From positions 36,827,433 through 36,891,432 of the forward strand of contig OZ026627.1 in NCBI GenBank assembly GCA_964020975.1: a stretch of 64,000 nucleotides of DNA, read 5' to 3'. The DNA comes from Hermodice carunculata (taxonomy: Eukaryota; Annelida; Polychaeta; Eunicida; Amphinomidae). The notes below the pieces were generated by a model that worked only from the letters and a program-made list of their open reading frames with translations, ran no database searches and had not been told where the DNA came from. The translations under genes were made by a program, and so were the position numbers. Numbering within the stretch: position 1 is the first letter of the stretch; each line of letters begins with the position of its first letter. Below are positions 11,676 to 21,614 of this stretch, piece by piece.

Positions 11676-12770
11676 TTATCATATGTCTCACCACTCTTAT
11701 ATAACACCACAGCTTGTGACTGGAAATCTCCATACAGCTAGATATGTAGTTCGTTCCATAGCACTATCAGTTGCGAAACAGTTCAAACAAAATATCACCA
11801 AGTTATTCCTAATAAACATTTTAACAAAACGTTATACCATATTATCAATGACATAGTCTTACACAGATTTCGTAAGCCTGTAGTTGTTGATAGAAAGATA
11901 CCAAAGGGTGGTATATTATATCAATATATTGTGACAGGGGTGTCAAGTATGTAAACTTGTCCAATATGTTACACACATAATAAGAAGGTGCATGCAATCA
12001 TGCATACTAACATACCTTGATTGTGCGGCTCCATACGTTTCATATAGATATTCGAAACTTTCTGCCTTCAAGATATTCAACTCCACAAAGTTGTTAGATC
12101 ACTTAATTCTAGTGACCAAAAATATAATTTAAAAAACCCGTCAATAAATAAAAGTCGCACAGTTACTAGCAATTTTTCTGTTGTACCAAATGATGCACCA
12201 CATAAATAAATTCCATAAGGGCCTAAATGCCGCGAAACACAAATAAATGCTTGATGTAAAGAGAAGGACCTGATTGTGGAAGCTGTTGTACGATATAATA
12301 AAAATGGGCAAAGAGGGATAAATTTGATATTGCCATCTCGGATGAATGGTTGAATGAAATAAGGCACATGGTTACAAACAGAATAAGAAAATTATAGAAC
12401 ACAACCAAACAACCACTGGATCCTGCCTGTTCTGACTAATCCACTTATCAAGGGCTTGCAAGAGATACATAATAAACACGTTTTTCTACCTGGTGATGAA
12501 GCATCCAATTATATTGTCACAAACATAGAGTTTTATTTCAAAGTTCTCCATGATGTATTTGGCCTCTTGACCAACTCCAGTTTCCCCGCAAATGAAAAAG
12601 TAAATAAATCATGGGATATTGTTTTGAATAATCATCACACTTCTTGTATATCAGTTGGACTGAAATTTTTTGGTGTACATGCCCATTTACCAACATTTAC
12701 TCATTTCTAAAACTGCATAGAAATCCATATAATTTTAGATTCATGGCAGGTTCCAAATCTCGAACTGTTA
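11676..12770. other. Intronic stretch without recognisable features
   Basis: A few frames of 60-100 codons on either strand lack any known domain. I see no repeat structure. Confidence 0.5.
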
Positions 12771-12774
12771 AAGA

Positions 12775-12777
12775 ATT

Positions 12778-12832
<55 letters not shown>
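12775..12832. repeat. (ATC)n microsatellite
   Basis: Nineteen or so trinucleotide units. The poly-Ser and poly-Asp frames across it are artefacts. Confidence 0.95.
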
Positions 12833-12833
<1 letters not shown>

Positions 12834-13017
12834 TATTAAACTCAATAATTTCAAAGCTTTGTGGAAAGATGGTAATGTTCCATTTTATGCTAAGAGAGTC
12901 TTTAAAATATGATATGGTGCCCATGGTCACTGCATATTCACCCCAGCCACCTACCAATTGTAGTGTTTATTCAACCAGTGGTGAGCAAAAATTACATTTG
13001 TGTTGCCATTTTCGAAA

Positions 13018-13232
13018 TTTAGTGTATGCTTCATATGTTAAATGATTCAACTGTACCAGCCAAGTTTCCCTCAGTTTCCAGTCTCCTTTTGAATGAAGAT
13101 ATCTAGGACTCTGAAAGGGGTTTTCGAATTTGGGTATATGTTTTATATGTTGAATGATTTAACTTGACCAGCCAAAGGTACTTTGGTTTCCGGTACCCTT
13201 TTGAACAAAGATATCTGAGACTCTGAAAGGGG
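13018..13232. repeat. Imperfect tandem duplication, unit about 113 bp
   Basis: Both units contain ATATGTT, a TTGAAT.A.GATATCT block and CTCTGAAAGGGGTT, about 113 bases apart, with many substitutions. No protein is encoded. Confidence 0.6.
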
Positions 13233-13462
13233 TTCTTGGGAGCAGGGCGCATGCGTCTAATTTTGTTTTGGGACCAGGGAACACAAACTTGATAATTTGT
13301 GGGAATAGGGAACACATTGTACAGTTTTTTAGGAGCAGGCAGCATTGTAATGTACTAACAATTTCTGGGGATGAGAGCATTGTGCCAATAATTTCTGGGA
13401 GTAGCGAGCATGGACCCTCTTTTGACGCCCCATATATGCTTTAGTGAGTCCAATGGTCAGGG

Positions 13463-13803
13463 CCACAGGACCGCGTAGTTGATTGATAACCCTTTCAGAC
13501 TGACGGCCTGAGTCGCCGAAGGCAACGAGAAGGAAAGACACTCAAATTTCACATTATCTAGGTCACGTCAACCTACCCGTGTTTTTTATTAAAATAAACG
13601 TAGCTCCAACATGTTTTGCATTCATTTCTTGTCTATTTACCTTACTTATTGTCTTGCTAACTTTGCTTGTCTGTGCAAGGGTAATTAAAGGTCAAATTCG
13701 GCACATTTATTCCTGAAGCGACCAGGATACATCTGAGGAAGCAAGCTGCCATTACACCTCTATGGGCTGAATCGCTAGGCGTGCTCTGATTAGTCCAACG
13801 TTT
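13463..13803. repeat. Left terminal inverted repeat of the fossil element
   Basis: Matches 19,203-19,540 in reverse complement from CCACAGGACCGC to the TGCTCTGATTRGTCCAA block, with scattered substitutions and no large gap. Confidence 0.88.
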
Positions 13804-13859
13804 TTAGCTTTCCCAGCTTTTTAAGATACACGTGCTCGAGTTTCAAAAAGATGTAGACA

Positions 13860-14230
13860 GGGTCAGAAGTAATTACAGCCGCCCAGTTAGGGCATAATGT
13901 CTTAATACTGGGAAAGGCAGGCACCTGTAAAACTGCCTTATTGAAAGGAATCCTAGGCAAATTGAAGGAGATGGGCAGAGAGGTTCATGTGAGTGCAACA
14001 ACAGAAATTGCAGGAACACTTTTGCCCGGAGGTGCAACCACTGTACATGCTTTTTTGGGATCATGCACAGGCGCTATACAGACCGAGAAATCGTGGACAA
14101 GATAGCCAATGATACAAATTACTTGGATGTGAAAAATAGGATTTTGAACACTGACACCATCATCATTGATGAAATATCAATGCTGTCAACAGCAAGCAAA
14201 TTGGGCATGAATGAAATATTGAATGACAAG
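13860..14230 (+). pseudogene. PIF1-like helicase remnant in the fossil element
   Basis: Translation shows a Walker A-like stretch (ILGKAGTCKTALLK) and a following HVSATTEIAGT block (motif Ia region). A TVHAFLG segment comes next, and then a Walker B region with TIIIDEISMLS. This order and spacing are those of the PIF1 family of 5'-3' DNA helicases. Only the N-terminal helicase lobe is visible. The copy is broken and I propose no function for it. It begins just inside the left inverted repeat, so it is cargo of the element. Confidence 0.75.
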
Positions 14231-14644
14231 AGTGATAATAAAATTGTCTCTCACCGAAGGTTGCAAAGTGGACTAGAGGCTAATGGAAAATATCTGTCAG
14301 TAGTGTTTAAGAAAGACCATTTTCATGGGATCCCCGTGGGTATGATTGCTGTGCTTGGGTTTGTTGTTCTTCTTCTTCCTATCATTATTATCATCGATTC
14401 CCTAGTTAGTAAATTTATGAATTTCTTTTTTTTTTTTTTTCAGCTGACGCCCCACTTTCTGTCTTGTCCATATTTGTCCTTCCTTCTGTTTGTTCTGGTT
14501 TGTTCTGTTTGTCCTGTATATTTTGTCTCACTTTCTGCAAGAGGGATTTGCATAGGGCCATGCCCTTTTTCCCAATTGCTCTATTGATTGAGTAAGTATG
14601 TAATTTTTTGGCAATAATAAAAAATATGTTTAAACCAAGAAAGA

Positions 14645-15085
14645 CCATCTGTTGCAGCTATGTGCTGCTTACAGAGTGAATGTAAGGAAAAATCAAACAA
14701 AAGATGCCATTGCTGCAGTACTGAAATAAGAAATTATGAAAGTGGACAAAATGACGGAATCAGGAATGTTAGGTTCTGTTAGTGTACCTGTGGCAACAAG
14801 CAGTACACAATCAGCAGTCACAACAGAAACCAAAACTGGTACAGATACATGTACTCAAAAAGGAGCAGGTGTAAAACGCAAAGTTCAACAGAAATAAAAA
14901 TTGAGATCAAAGAAAATTACGTAGCCATGTGGTCAGTGTGGAAAAGACTGCCCAACTAATTGTGTTGCATGTGATTCTTGTAATATATGGTTTCACTTAG
15001 ACTGTGTTGGTATAAAGTCCTCAGAGGAACTGGAAGATGATTCAGAATGATTCTGTCCAGAATGTAAATCTACATGTAAAGATTA
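14645..15085 (+). pseudogene. SAP-like and PHD-finger protein remnant in the fossil element
   Basis: A SAP-like helix pair (LLQLCAAYRVNV, then TKDAIAAVL) comes first. A Ser/Thr-rich linker follows, and then a PHD zinc finger with the order C..C...C..C...H..C...C..C (CGQCGKDCPTNC, CDSCNIWFHLDC, FCPECKS). PHD fingers of this kind read histone tails. SAP motifs bind DNA. The piece is broken and its original gene borders are unknown. It follows the helicase remnant in the same direction. Confidence 0.65.
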
Positions 15086-16033
15086 AACATATCAGTTATA
15101 CAAATACTAGTGCATGTATGGTGGTCCAACCTCAATAGAAACATAAACCAGCTAAGTTGGAAGTTCTTTCTTCATGTAAGTCATGACTGTTTACTACATG
15201 TATGCCGTGGCAAATATCCAGTTCTCTGCAGTTTTCTTATCAATCTTTTTCTTGAATGGGATTTACAGGTGCATATTCCATTCTTGCTGTCTGTTACATA
15301 TATGTTCTAGGCCATGTACTATTGTTATTGTGAATAAGTTTTTTTTTTCAAGGACATTAATGTTAAGGTTTTGTCCCTTTCAGACTTTTATCCTAGAAAG
15401 CATTTCAATACTAATCTTTTCAATTCATAGCCCGGTCAAGTAAAACATTTTAAATTTTCATTCTAACTTATTATTGTCTTATGGTTTGGACAACAAGCAC
15501 AATAAACAAAGATAAGAACACAGTGATTTTCTGCATCGGTGTGGTATGCTAATGTTGGAGTGAAACTGGTATATCACAGATACAAGGCATTGGCCTAACA
15601 TGTTCCAGCATGGATATATTACATGTAATTGTACATATTATCTTGAAATAACAAATGTCACAGAATTAAAGTGTATATTTGATGCTCACAATATATGAAT
15701 GATTTTTATGAAAAACATATCAGTTGTGAACTCTAAATATATCCACAACAACAGAGGCTCTCAGTTAACCGCTGTAATAATATAATAATAATATTCTGTG
15801 GCACTCCGCTTATCTGCCCCGGTCCTGGCTAGCTTAGTAGCTAGTCAGGTGGCTTTCAGGATGGAAAAAAAAAAGAAGCAAGGAAGCCCTATCCCACTGT
15901 CGCAACTTTGCGCTCGGCATGCCCACAGCCCCTGCTGATGATGCCACCTGGCAGGGTCATGGGAGCCCTAATAAGGGCTACCTTCTCCCTTCCCTTGCTA
16001 AGTTTGTCCTCTATTCTCTTCCGTGATTAATCC

Positions 16034-17281
16034 TTAGATATTATTCCTACTCTCCCAGCCCTGCACCAAGAAGCCTTTCACTGACTCTAAACCAACTCTA
16101 CTACCTGGAAAATCGCCCTTCAATCCTAGTATCCATGCTAACCTATGATTCTCTGCCATGTTCCTTACTTGCTCTAAGCTTTTACACTGCCCATCTCTTG
16201 TTCCCCATTGTACAAACAGCTGGTCTCTAAGCGCTCTATAACCTGTACACCATGTCATCATATGATCAATGGTGTCATCCACATCATCCCTACACACCCT
16301 GCACTTCCCATCACTCCCATTTGTCCACTTCTGTTTCCTCTTCTCCAGATTGATCACTCCTGCTCTGCCCTGAAACAACAGTCTAGAACCCTTGCTACCA
16401 TCCCAACATTTAGTCTTCACTGGCTTGTCTACAGCTCTATATGCTTTCAATGTGCTTTTTCCCTCAACCCCTCTTTTCCACTGCTCCACATGTTTCTGTT
16501 GGATCACCTTTCCTATATAGGATTTCCACGCCACTTCAATTTCATCTGGCCCTTTCAGCTCATATTTCTCAGCTAACTTGTCTATTTCTTGAACCCATTT
16601 TGTCATTTCACTGACAGCCTCAATGTACGCCTTCCTACACCATCTTTCTTCATTCACCTGTTGCAAATGTCCCCAGTAGTCTAGCTTTGCCTTAGCTATT
16701 CTATCTCTTATTGGTAACCATCCCAACTCTCCCAACACTGCCTCTGTTGCTACACACGGAGGTGCCCCAAGCACCCATTTCCCCATCTCCCTCTGTGCCT
16801 TCTCCATCCATTCAATATCCTTCTCACTAATGGCTATTACATCTGCCCCATACAACATCCCGGGTATGGCTACACATTCCCACAGCACCCTTCCTGTGAA
16901 TGATCTATTGAAGCTGTTCCCTGCTGTGACCTTTATCATACCTTTTGCTCTATTCACATTCTGTCTGATTTTCTCAACATGATACTTAAACATTCCCTGT
17001 CCTGTGACCTTAATGGTCACCCCTAAATATTCGTACTCCTCACCCTCTCCAATTCTGATGACTTTCTCTTGACCCTCTGGTATCCTAAACTTTCCTACCA
17101 TCCATTTCTCCTCCTGCCTTCTCTTCTGCCCCAAGACCATGACCTGACTTTTCTTCTCACTAAACTCTAATCTCCACTTTTCTCCATAGTCTCCTGCTAT
17201 CCTCAAAAGTTCCTGTAACTCTCTACCTGTATCTGCCATTAACACAATGTCATCAGCGAAGATCAACCCTGGTATCTTTTC
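16034..17281 (-). CDS. Reverse transcriptase C-terminal half of the nested LINE
   Basis: The frame is open for more than 410 codons. FADDIVLMAD is the catalytic motif C. It is followed by KSQVMVLG and YLGVTIKV (thumb entry). A long C-terminal region (LGELGWLPIRDRIAKAK) ends in a CCHC-like knuckle (CRVC, then H and C). There is no true start codon: the frame continues upstream from the FADD block for a few codons (VTIGGEKIPGL) into a junction with ORF1 sequence. It has no complete polymerase and should be inactive. The long intact frame inside a deleted copy suggests a fairly recent insertion. Confidence 0.82.
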   Translation of the reverse strand, partial: EKIPGLIFADDIVLMADTGRELQELLRIAGDYGEKWRLEFSEKKSQVMVLGQKRRQEEKWMVGKFRIPEGQEKVIRIGEGEEYEYLGVTIKVTGQGMFKYHVEKIRQNVNRAKGMIKVTAGNSFNRSFTGRVLWECVAIPGMLYGADVIAISEKDIEWMEKAQREMGKWVLGAPPCVATEAVLGELGWLPIRDRIAKAKLDYWGHLQQVNEERWCRKAYIEAVSEMTKWVQEIDKLAEKYELKGPDEIEVAWKSYIGKVIQQKHVEQWKRGVEGKSTLKAYRAVDKPVKTKCWDGSKGSRLLFQGRAGVINLEKRKQKWTNGSDGKCRVCRDDVDDTIDHMMTWCTGYRALRDQLFVQWGTRDGQCKSLEQVRNMAENHRLAWILGLKGDFPGSRVGLESVKGFLVQGWESRNNI

Positions 17282-17699
17282 TCCTCCTATTGTTACTCCT
17301 TTATTGCTCTCTATCTAACCGCCCTACCCTGTCTATCAGCCTCTTGTACCTCCCCAGCACTACCTCTGTTCCCACCCTGTCCCTTCCTCCCCCTCTTCTC
17401 TGTCTGCTACGTCATTAGTCCCTACCTATACCACCACCCTCGGACACTCCCCACTAGATCTGACTAACCCCTCTATACGCTCTTCCACATCCCTAATCTT
17501 TGCTCCTGGTAAGCACACCCTAACCCTATTCCCTCTATCCTGCCTACAGAACGCCCGGTCTACCCTCCTTACAATACTACTTCCCACCACTACTGCCTGT
17601 CTGACCCTCTCTCCCCTCCCCTCCTCCTTACTACTCTCTTCTGCCTGTGCTAACCCCTCCCCTTCTTCCCTACTCTCCCCCTCCTCACTCCAGCCTGCT

Positions 17700-17890
17700 G
17701 CCTGTCTCGCCTCCTCCCTCCCACCATCCCCCTGCCCCACCTCACTGCCCTCCACAGCCCTGGCCCTACCTTCCGCTTACCCCTCCCCTCCTTCCCTAAT
17801 CTCCCCCTCTTTCCCTACAGCCTACTGCCTGTCTGGCCTCCTCCCTCCCACCACCCCCCTGCCCCACCTCACTGCCCTCCACAGCCCTGG
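17700..17890 (-). repeat. Tandem duplication inside LINE ORF1
   Basis: The segment encoding AVEGSEVGQG.GGREEARQA occurs twice about 120 bases apart (17,700-17,760 and 17,820-17,890), nearly identical in DNA. It lengthens the acidic, Glu/Arg-rich linker between coiled coil and SGNH part. Confidence 0.75.
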
Positions 17891-18157
17891 CCCTATCCCT
17901 AGCCTCCTCCAACTCAAACTTCAGGGCTGCCAACTGTAGCTCTAGGGTCTCCACCCTCCTGCACCTCCCAAACGTGTACACAAAGCTATCCTCCTGTAAA
18001 AAGTGGCAAATGTCTCGACTTCAATAAGTCAAAAGGAGGTTGGTTACAAGCGTCACAGGTAAAAAGCATATCGGCCGAAGGAGGAAGCTGGAACCATGTT
18101 CATGTTCCAAAGGATTTTTTTCTGCTTTATTAACAATTTGAGCATTTACAAGCCTTC

Positions 18158-18408
18158 TTAACTCTTTTAGTGCTAATCACAACAATAGTCGTGTGCTAAT
18201 CTGAATCACTGTAATGGTTCCAGATTAAGATTCCTCGTGAAAAGACCTTTCCAATGAATCCCAACATGCCTAGTCTGAAATCAGTGGTTCCGGGAATACA
18301 TTTTTCCAGGTCAACAGCTTTGCTTGGCATGCTTTTGGACGCATTGCACCCAAAGCATGCCGTGGAAAGCTGTTGGCTCAATCTCAAATTCAGCACTTAC
18401 AGAGTTAA
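18158..18408. mobile_element. TTAA-flanked MITE with subterminal hairpin, second copy
   Basis: TTAA lies at 18,158-18,161 and 18,405-18,408. Inverted ends are CTCTTTTAGTGCT and, from the right, CTCTGTAAGTGCT. A palindrome (18,311-18,376) built from TCAACAGCTTTGCTTGG and its complement lies just inside the right end, as in the copy at 513-905. It sits inside the fossil TIR element and so inserted after it. Confidence 0.72.
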
Positions 18409-19202
18409 CACATAAATACTGATCATGCTTCTTTGATGCTATTCAGTTAGTAGCTGTAACATTTAACAAAGCTTGTCCATAAAATTGAAAAATTCAGCCA
18501 GATAGCATGAAAACTCAGGAGATTCTCCACTTTAACAGGGGACTTAGCGCCTTTGCATTAAATTGCAATAATGATATGAATTCCATTGACACTTTACAGT
18601 CATTATAATATTCTAAATGATTGCTCTGGAATTTTCTGATATTTCCTATTCAAATACAGATAACCACACATGTTGGCATTTTATCTTATTTGAAGTGTTA
18701 AAAGTAAATATCAATCTGAAATGCAATTATTTTATGAAGCTGGAAAGGAGAGTATTGTACAATTTCAATGATGTTAAACACTTTCCATCCCTTTCGTTCA
18801 AAATGGTATAACACAAACATGCTTACAATAACCCATACTGTGGTAATATTCAAGAAAATTTTTTACTCCATTGCTTAGGTCAACAAAGTATAATATATAA
18901 GAAAACATTGGATTATTCATATGTTTTCATAATTCAATACCACAGTCTGCTTGGTGTCAGATAAACACAGGCATATACTATGATAGACAACATACAAAAA
19001 TGATATTTTTGACAGAAATTTTTCACTAATAACCACTGTTCTTACCTAGATACTATACCATTTGACATTATACAAGCAGCAGTGTTGGAACATCAGTTTT
19101 GACATCTTCTTTTGATCTGGTGGAGTAGCAATGTTAGGAGCTAGTGATTTCGCATGTCAGTTCGAAAATTACGCCAAATGACTAACACTGAAAATACTGC
19201 AA

Positions 19203-19540
19203 CTTTGGACCAATCAGAGCATGCCTAGCGATTCAGCCCACAGAGGTGTAATGGTCGCTTGCTTCCTCAGGTGTATCCTGGCCGCTTTAGCGATAAATGT
19301 GCCGAATTTGACCATTAATTACCCTTGCACAGACAAGCAAAGTTAGCAAGACAATAAGTAAACTAAATAGACAAGAAATGAATGCAAAACATGTTGGAGC
19401 TACGTTTATTTTAATAAAAAATATGCGTAGGTTGACTTGACCTAGATAATGTGAAATTTGAGTGTCCTTCCTTCTCGTCACCTTCGGCGACTCGGGCCTT
19501 CAGTCTGAAAGGGTTATCAATCAATTATGCGGTCCTGTGG
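19203..19540. repeat. Right terminal inverted repeat of the fossil element
   Basis: Partner of 13,463-13,803. It ends GCGGTCCTGTGG and is followed directly by the TCAGGG duplication. Confidence 0.88.
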
Positions 19541-19907
19541 TCAGGGCAGGTCTTTGCTGATGTGCTGTTGATCAGAAGGACAGGCTTCCACAAATTTTCT
19601 TGTCACTGGCAAGTTTGCCATGCACTGAGTTGCAATATTTTCCATGCTTTATGTCTAAAATAATCAAAAATAAAGTTTGCAGGAGAAGGCATTTACACAA
19701 AATTGCTTAATATTCTAGATGCAAAAATCTCTATCAGCAGTGAGTCAAAAGCATAGATAATGTAGCCCCAGTAAAGTGGATTATCAAGCCACATGTATTT
19801 TGCATGCATGTCAGCATCTTAATCTCACTTCACTTTTGTATGAAGGTCAGCTGCTCCTTGCAGTACTTGCTCTTAGTCACTGAATCTGCCTTTGGATGAA
19901 TGTAAAG

Positions 19908-20088
19908 GAATAAGATACAGTTCAGGTACCACATACCAAAATTCATTTTTCATATCAACTGGACTACAAACTTAATGGTATCGTATTTCAGTAAAGGGAA
20001 TTAGATACAGTTCAGGTACTACATACCAAGGTTCATTTTTCATATCAACTGTACTACAGACTTTAAGGGTATCGTATTTCAGTAAAGT
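19908..20088. repeat. Tandem duplication, unit about 88 bp
   Basis: The block AGATACAGTTCAGGTAC...ATCGTATTTCAGTAAAG occurs twice in direct order with about 8% differences. Confidence 0.85.
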
Positions 20089-20351
20089 TAAATACAAAAC
20101 ATGGAGATGCTCATCTGCTGGATGTTTGATTTGAACTGAAGAATAAGTACCTCAAGGGTACCTCAAGGGCACCCTTCCCTGCTATGTTTAACACACGAAA
20201 GCACATGAAAGCCCCACAAAAGCAAGTAACTGACACAGATGTTTCTGTCCTTGGCTCTAACTTTATCTCCTATCGTTAAAGGTGCTTAATGCGTGTGTGT
20301 AAAAAAAATATTGGGACACTTGTACAGGAAGTTGGCTTCATCTTTTTTGCT

Positions 20352-20352
<1 letters not shown>

Positions 20353-20448
<96 letters not shown>
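20353..20448. repeat. (AT)n microsatellite
   Basis: Pure AT run of about 95 bases. Confidence 0.95.
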
Positions 20449-20559
20449 TTTTGACAGTTACATTATAAAGTGTCTAATTTCTTGGGCATGATGATTATCA
20501 CACATTGACATATGTATACACAGTAGCCAACACTCTCTAGGCGACTATGCTATTGTGTT

Positions 20560-21115
20560 GCCGCCTTGCAAGAGGCTGTACTGTACACAGAAGAGGTCCC
20601 TGGCCCATGCAAAGTGGATGCAGGGATGGCTATGTGGGTGTCACCCATAGCCACGGTTGCACGGGAAATTACATATTCATGAGTTTCCATATATGTCAAG
20701 CTCATTTCTGGTCTTCACAAGGCAGCGTAGCCATTCTCTATAAGTTATTGAGCATAAAGTCGTTTGTACAGTCCCAGATACAGCTGTCTCAGGCAAAGCA
20801 AACACAACTTGGAACTTGCCGTTTCTTATCCCATTGGGGCAATCAACATCTCCAGCACAGGCAGCTTTGGTTCCATGAGTTTTAAGTCTCTTTAAATGGG
20901 TCTTTCATCAGGTGAATAAGTGGTAAAATTTCAATGACAATACTGTTTTTCTCGAACATTTTGGGAAGGTAAGAATGACACAGTGTTTTGCCATGTCCAG
21001 TTGGCACACAAGCAAATGTGTCCTGGCTCAGGGCTGAGATTGTCCTCATTGCTTCCCTTTAAAAATCTTTAAATTTAATGCCACTTCTCTCTTCAATTGC
21101 AGTCATTTTTTACAT
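20560..21115 (-). pseudogene. RecQ-like DNA helicase fragment
   Basis: On the minus strand the frame reads REAMRTISALSQDTFACVPTGHGKTLCHSYLP and then IVIEILPLIHLMKDPF (broken here into its two blocks). The VPTGHGKT stretch is a Walker A motif in the RecQ setting (…DTFACVPTGHGKTL), and PLIHLMKD corresponds to the SPLIALMKDQ motif Ia. Stops occur before REAM and after PFKET. The remainder to about 20,560 is only weakly readable in shifting frames. It is a dead fragment of the first helicase lobe. It may be a processed host copy or cargo of another transposon; no ends of an element were found. Confidence 0.65.
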
Positions 21116-21418
21116 AAATTTTTCTTCATCACTCTTATATTACTAGCTGAAGTTACGACTTGAGAAAGCTAACCATACAATACACAAATGCGGTTCCAGT
21201 GACCAAGTTGATGACACAATTACGCTTTGCTTTATGCTGATGAGGTAATGAGATCATGCCCCAGATCCTACCTGCGGCCGATTTAGTAGCGCGGTTGTAA
21301 TTGGGTTCATGCACTTTGAATGTCATAAAAGAGGTGATTGGGCGATGCATTTTTCAGTCAGAGAAAATCACTTCCTCTTCCTGCTGCCTTCTGTCTGTGG
21401 TGGAGCCCTCAGTCTAGT

Positions 21419-21445
21419 TTGTGTGTGTGTGTGTATGAAAAAAAA

Positions 21446-21489
<44 letters not shown>

Positions 21490-21614
21490 GCATGTATGTG
21501 TGTGCGTGTATGTATGTATGCATGCATGTATGTATGTTTGTATGTATGTATGTATGTATGTATGTATGTATGTATGTATGTATGTATGTATGTATGTATG
21601 TATGTATGTATGTG
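21419..21614. repeat. Compound microsatellite (GT)n-(TA)n-(TGTA)n
   Basis: GT run, A tract, AT run interrupted by AC, then about thirty TGTA units. Frames through it encode poly-MYVC and are artefacts. Confidence 0.95.

Larger units (their letters stand above)
15775..17990 (-). mobile_element. LINE with internally deleted ORF1-ORF2 (SGNH-type ORF1, reverse transcriptase, zinc knuckle), nested in the fossil element
   Basis: On the minus strand, a coiled-coil stretch (about 17,990-17,880) is followed by a hydrolase-like segment of the SGNH fold: VVVGSSIVRR, PGAKIRDVEERI, then GTNDV at about 17,415. Such esterase-like ORF1 proteins are known from CR1-group LINEs. About 150 bases later the frame is already at the reverse transcriptase FADD motif (17,260), so the endonuclease and first half of the polymerase are missing. 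The rest of ORF2 is open for 410 codons (17,266-16,034), with YLGVTI and a C-terminal CRVC...H...C zinc knuckle. The 3' end carries a (TTA)n-like tail at 15,776-15,793. Confidence 0.85.
13463..19540 (+). mobile_element. Fossil TIR element with 6-bp target duplication; family unresolved (Polinton-like size rules, PIF1 and PHD cargo)
   Basis: Terminal inverted repeats of about 340 bp (13,463-13,803 and 19,203-19,540) begin CCACAGGACCGC at both ends and are roughly 90% alike. The six bases just outside, TCAGGG at 13,457-13,462 and at 19,541-19,546, are identical and form a target-site duplication. Inside, on the plus strand, are remnants of a PIF1-type helicase and a SAP/PHD-like protein. A LINE and a TTAA-type MITE have inserted later. 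Long TIRs with a 6-bp duplication are known for Polintons, but I see no polymerase B, integrase or capsid gene, so the family stays open. Dada elements have 6-7 bp duplications too. The element is broken in several places. The TIR divergence suggests moderate age. Confidence 0.75.

Noticed and set aside
12644-13045. 133-codon plus-strand frame with a poly-Ser run
   Set aside because: Produced by the (ATC)n microsatellite.
16208-16576. 122-codon plus-strand frame
   Set aside because: Antisense shadow of the LINE reverse transcriptase frame.
13463-19540. Confident assignment to Polinton/Maverick
   Set aside because: TIR length and 6-bp duplication fit, but none of the hallmark genes is visible and the termini are not typical.
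20547-20885. 112-codon plus-strand frame
   Set aside because: Antisense to the RecQ-like fragment and without a domain.
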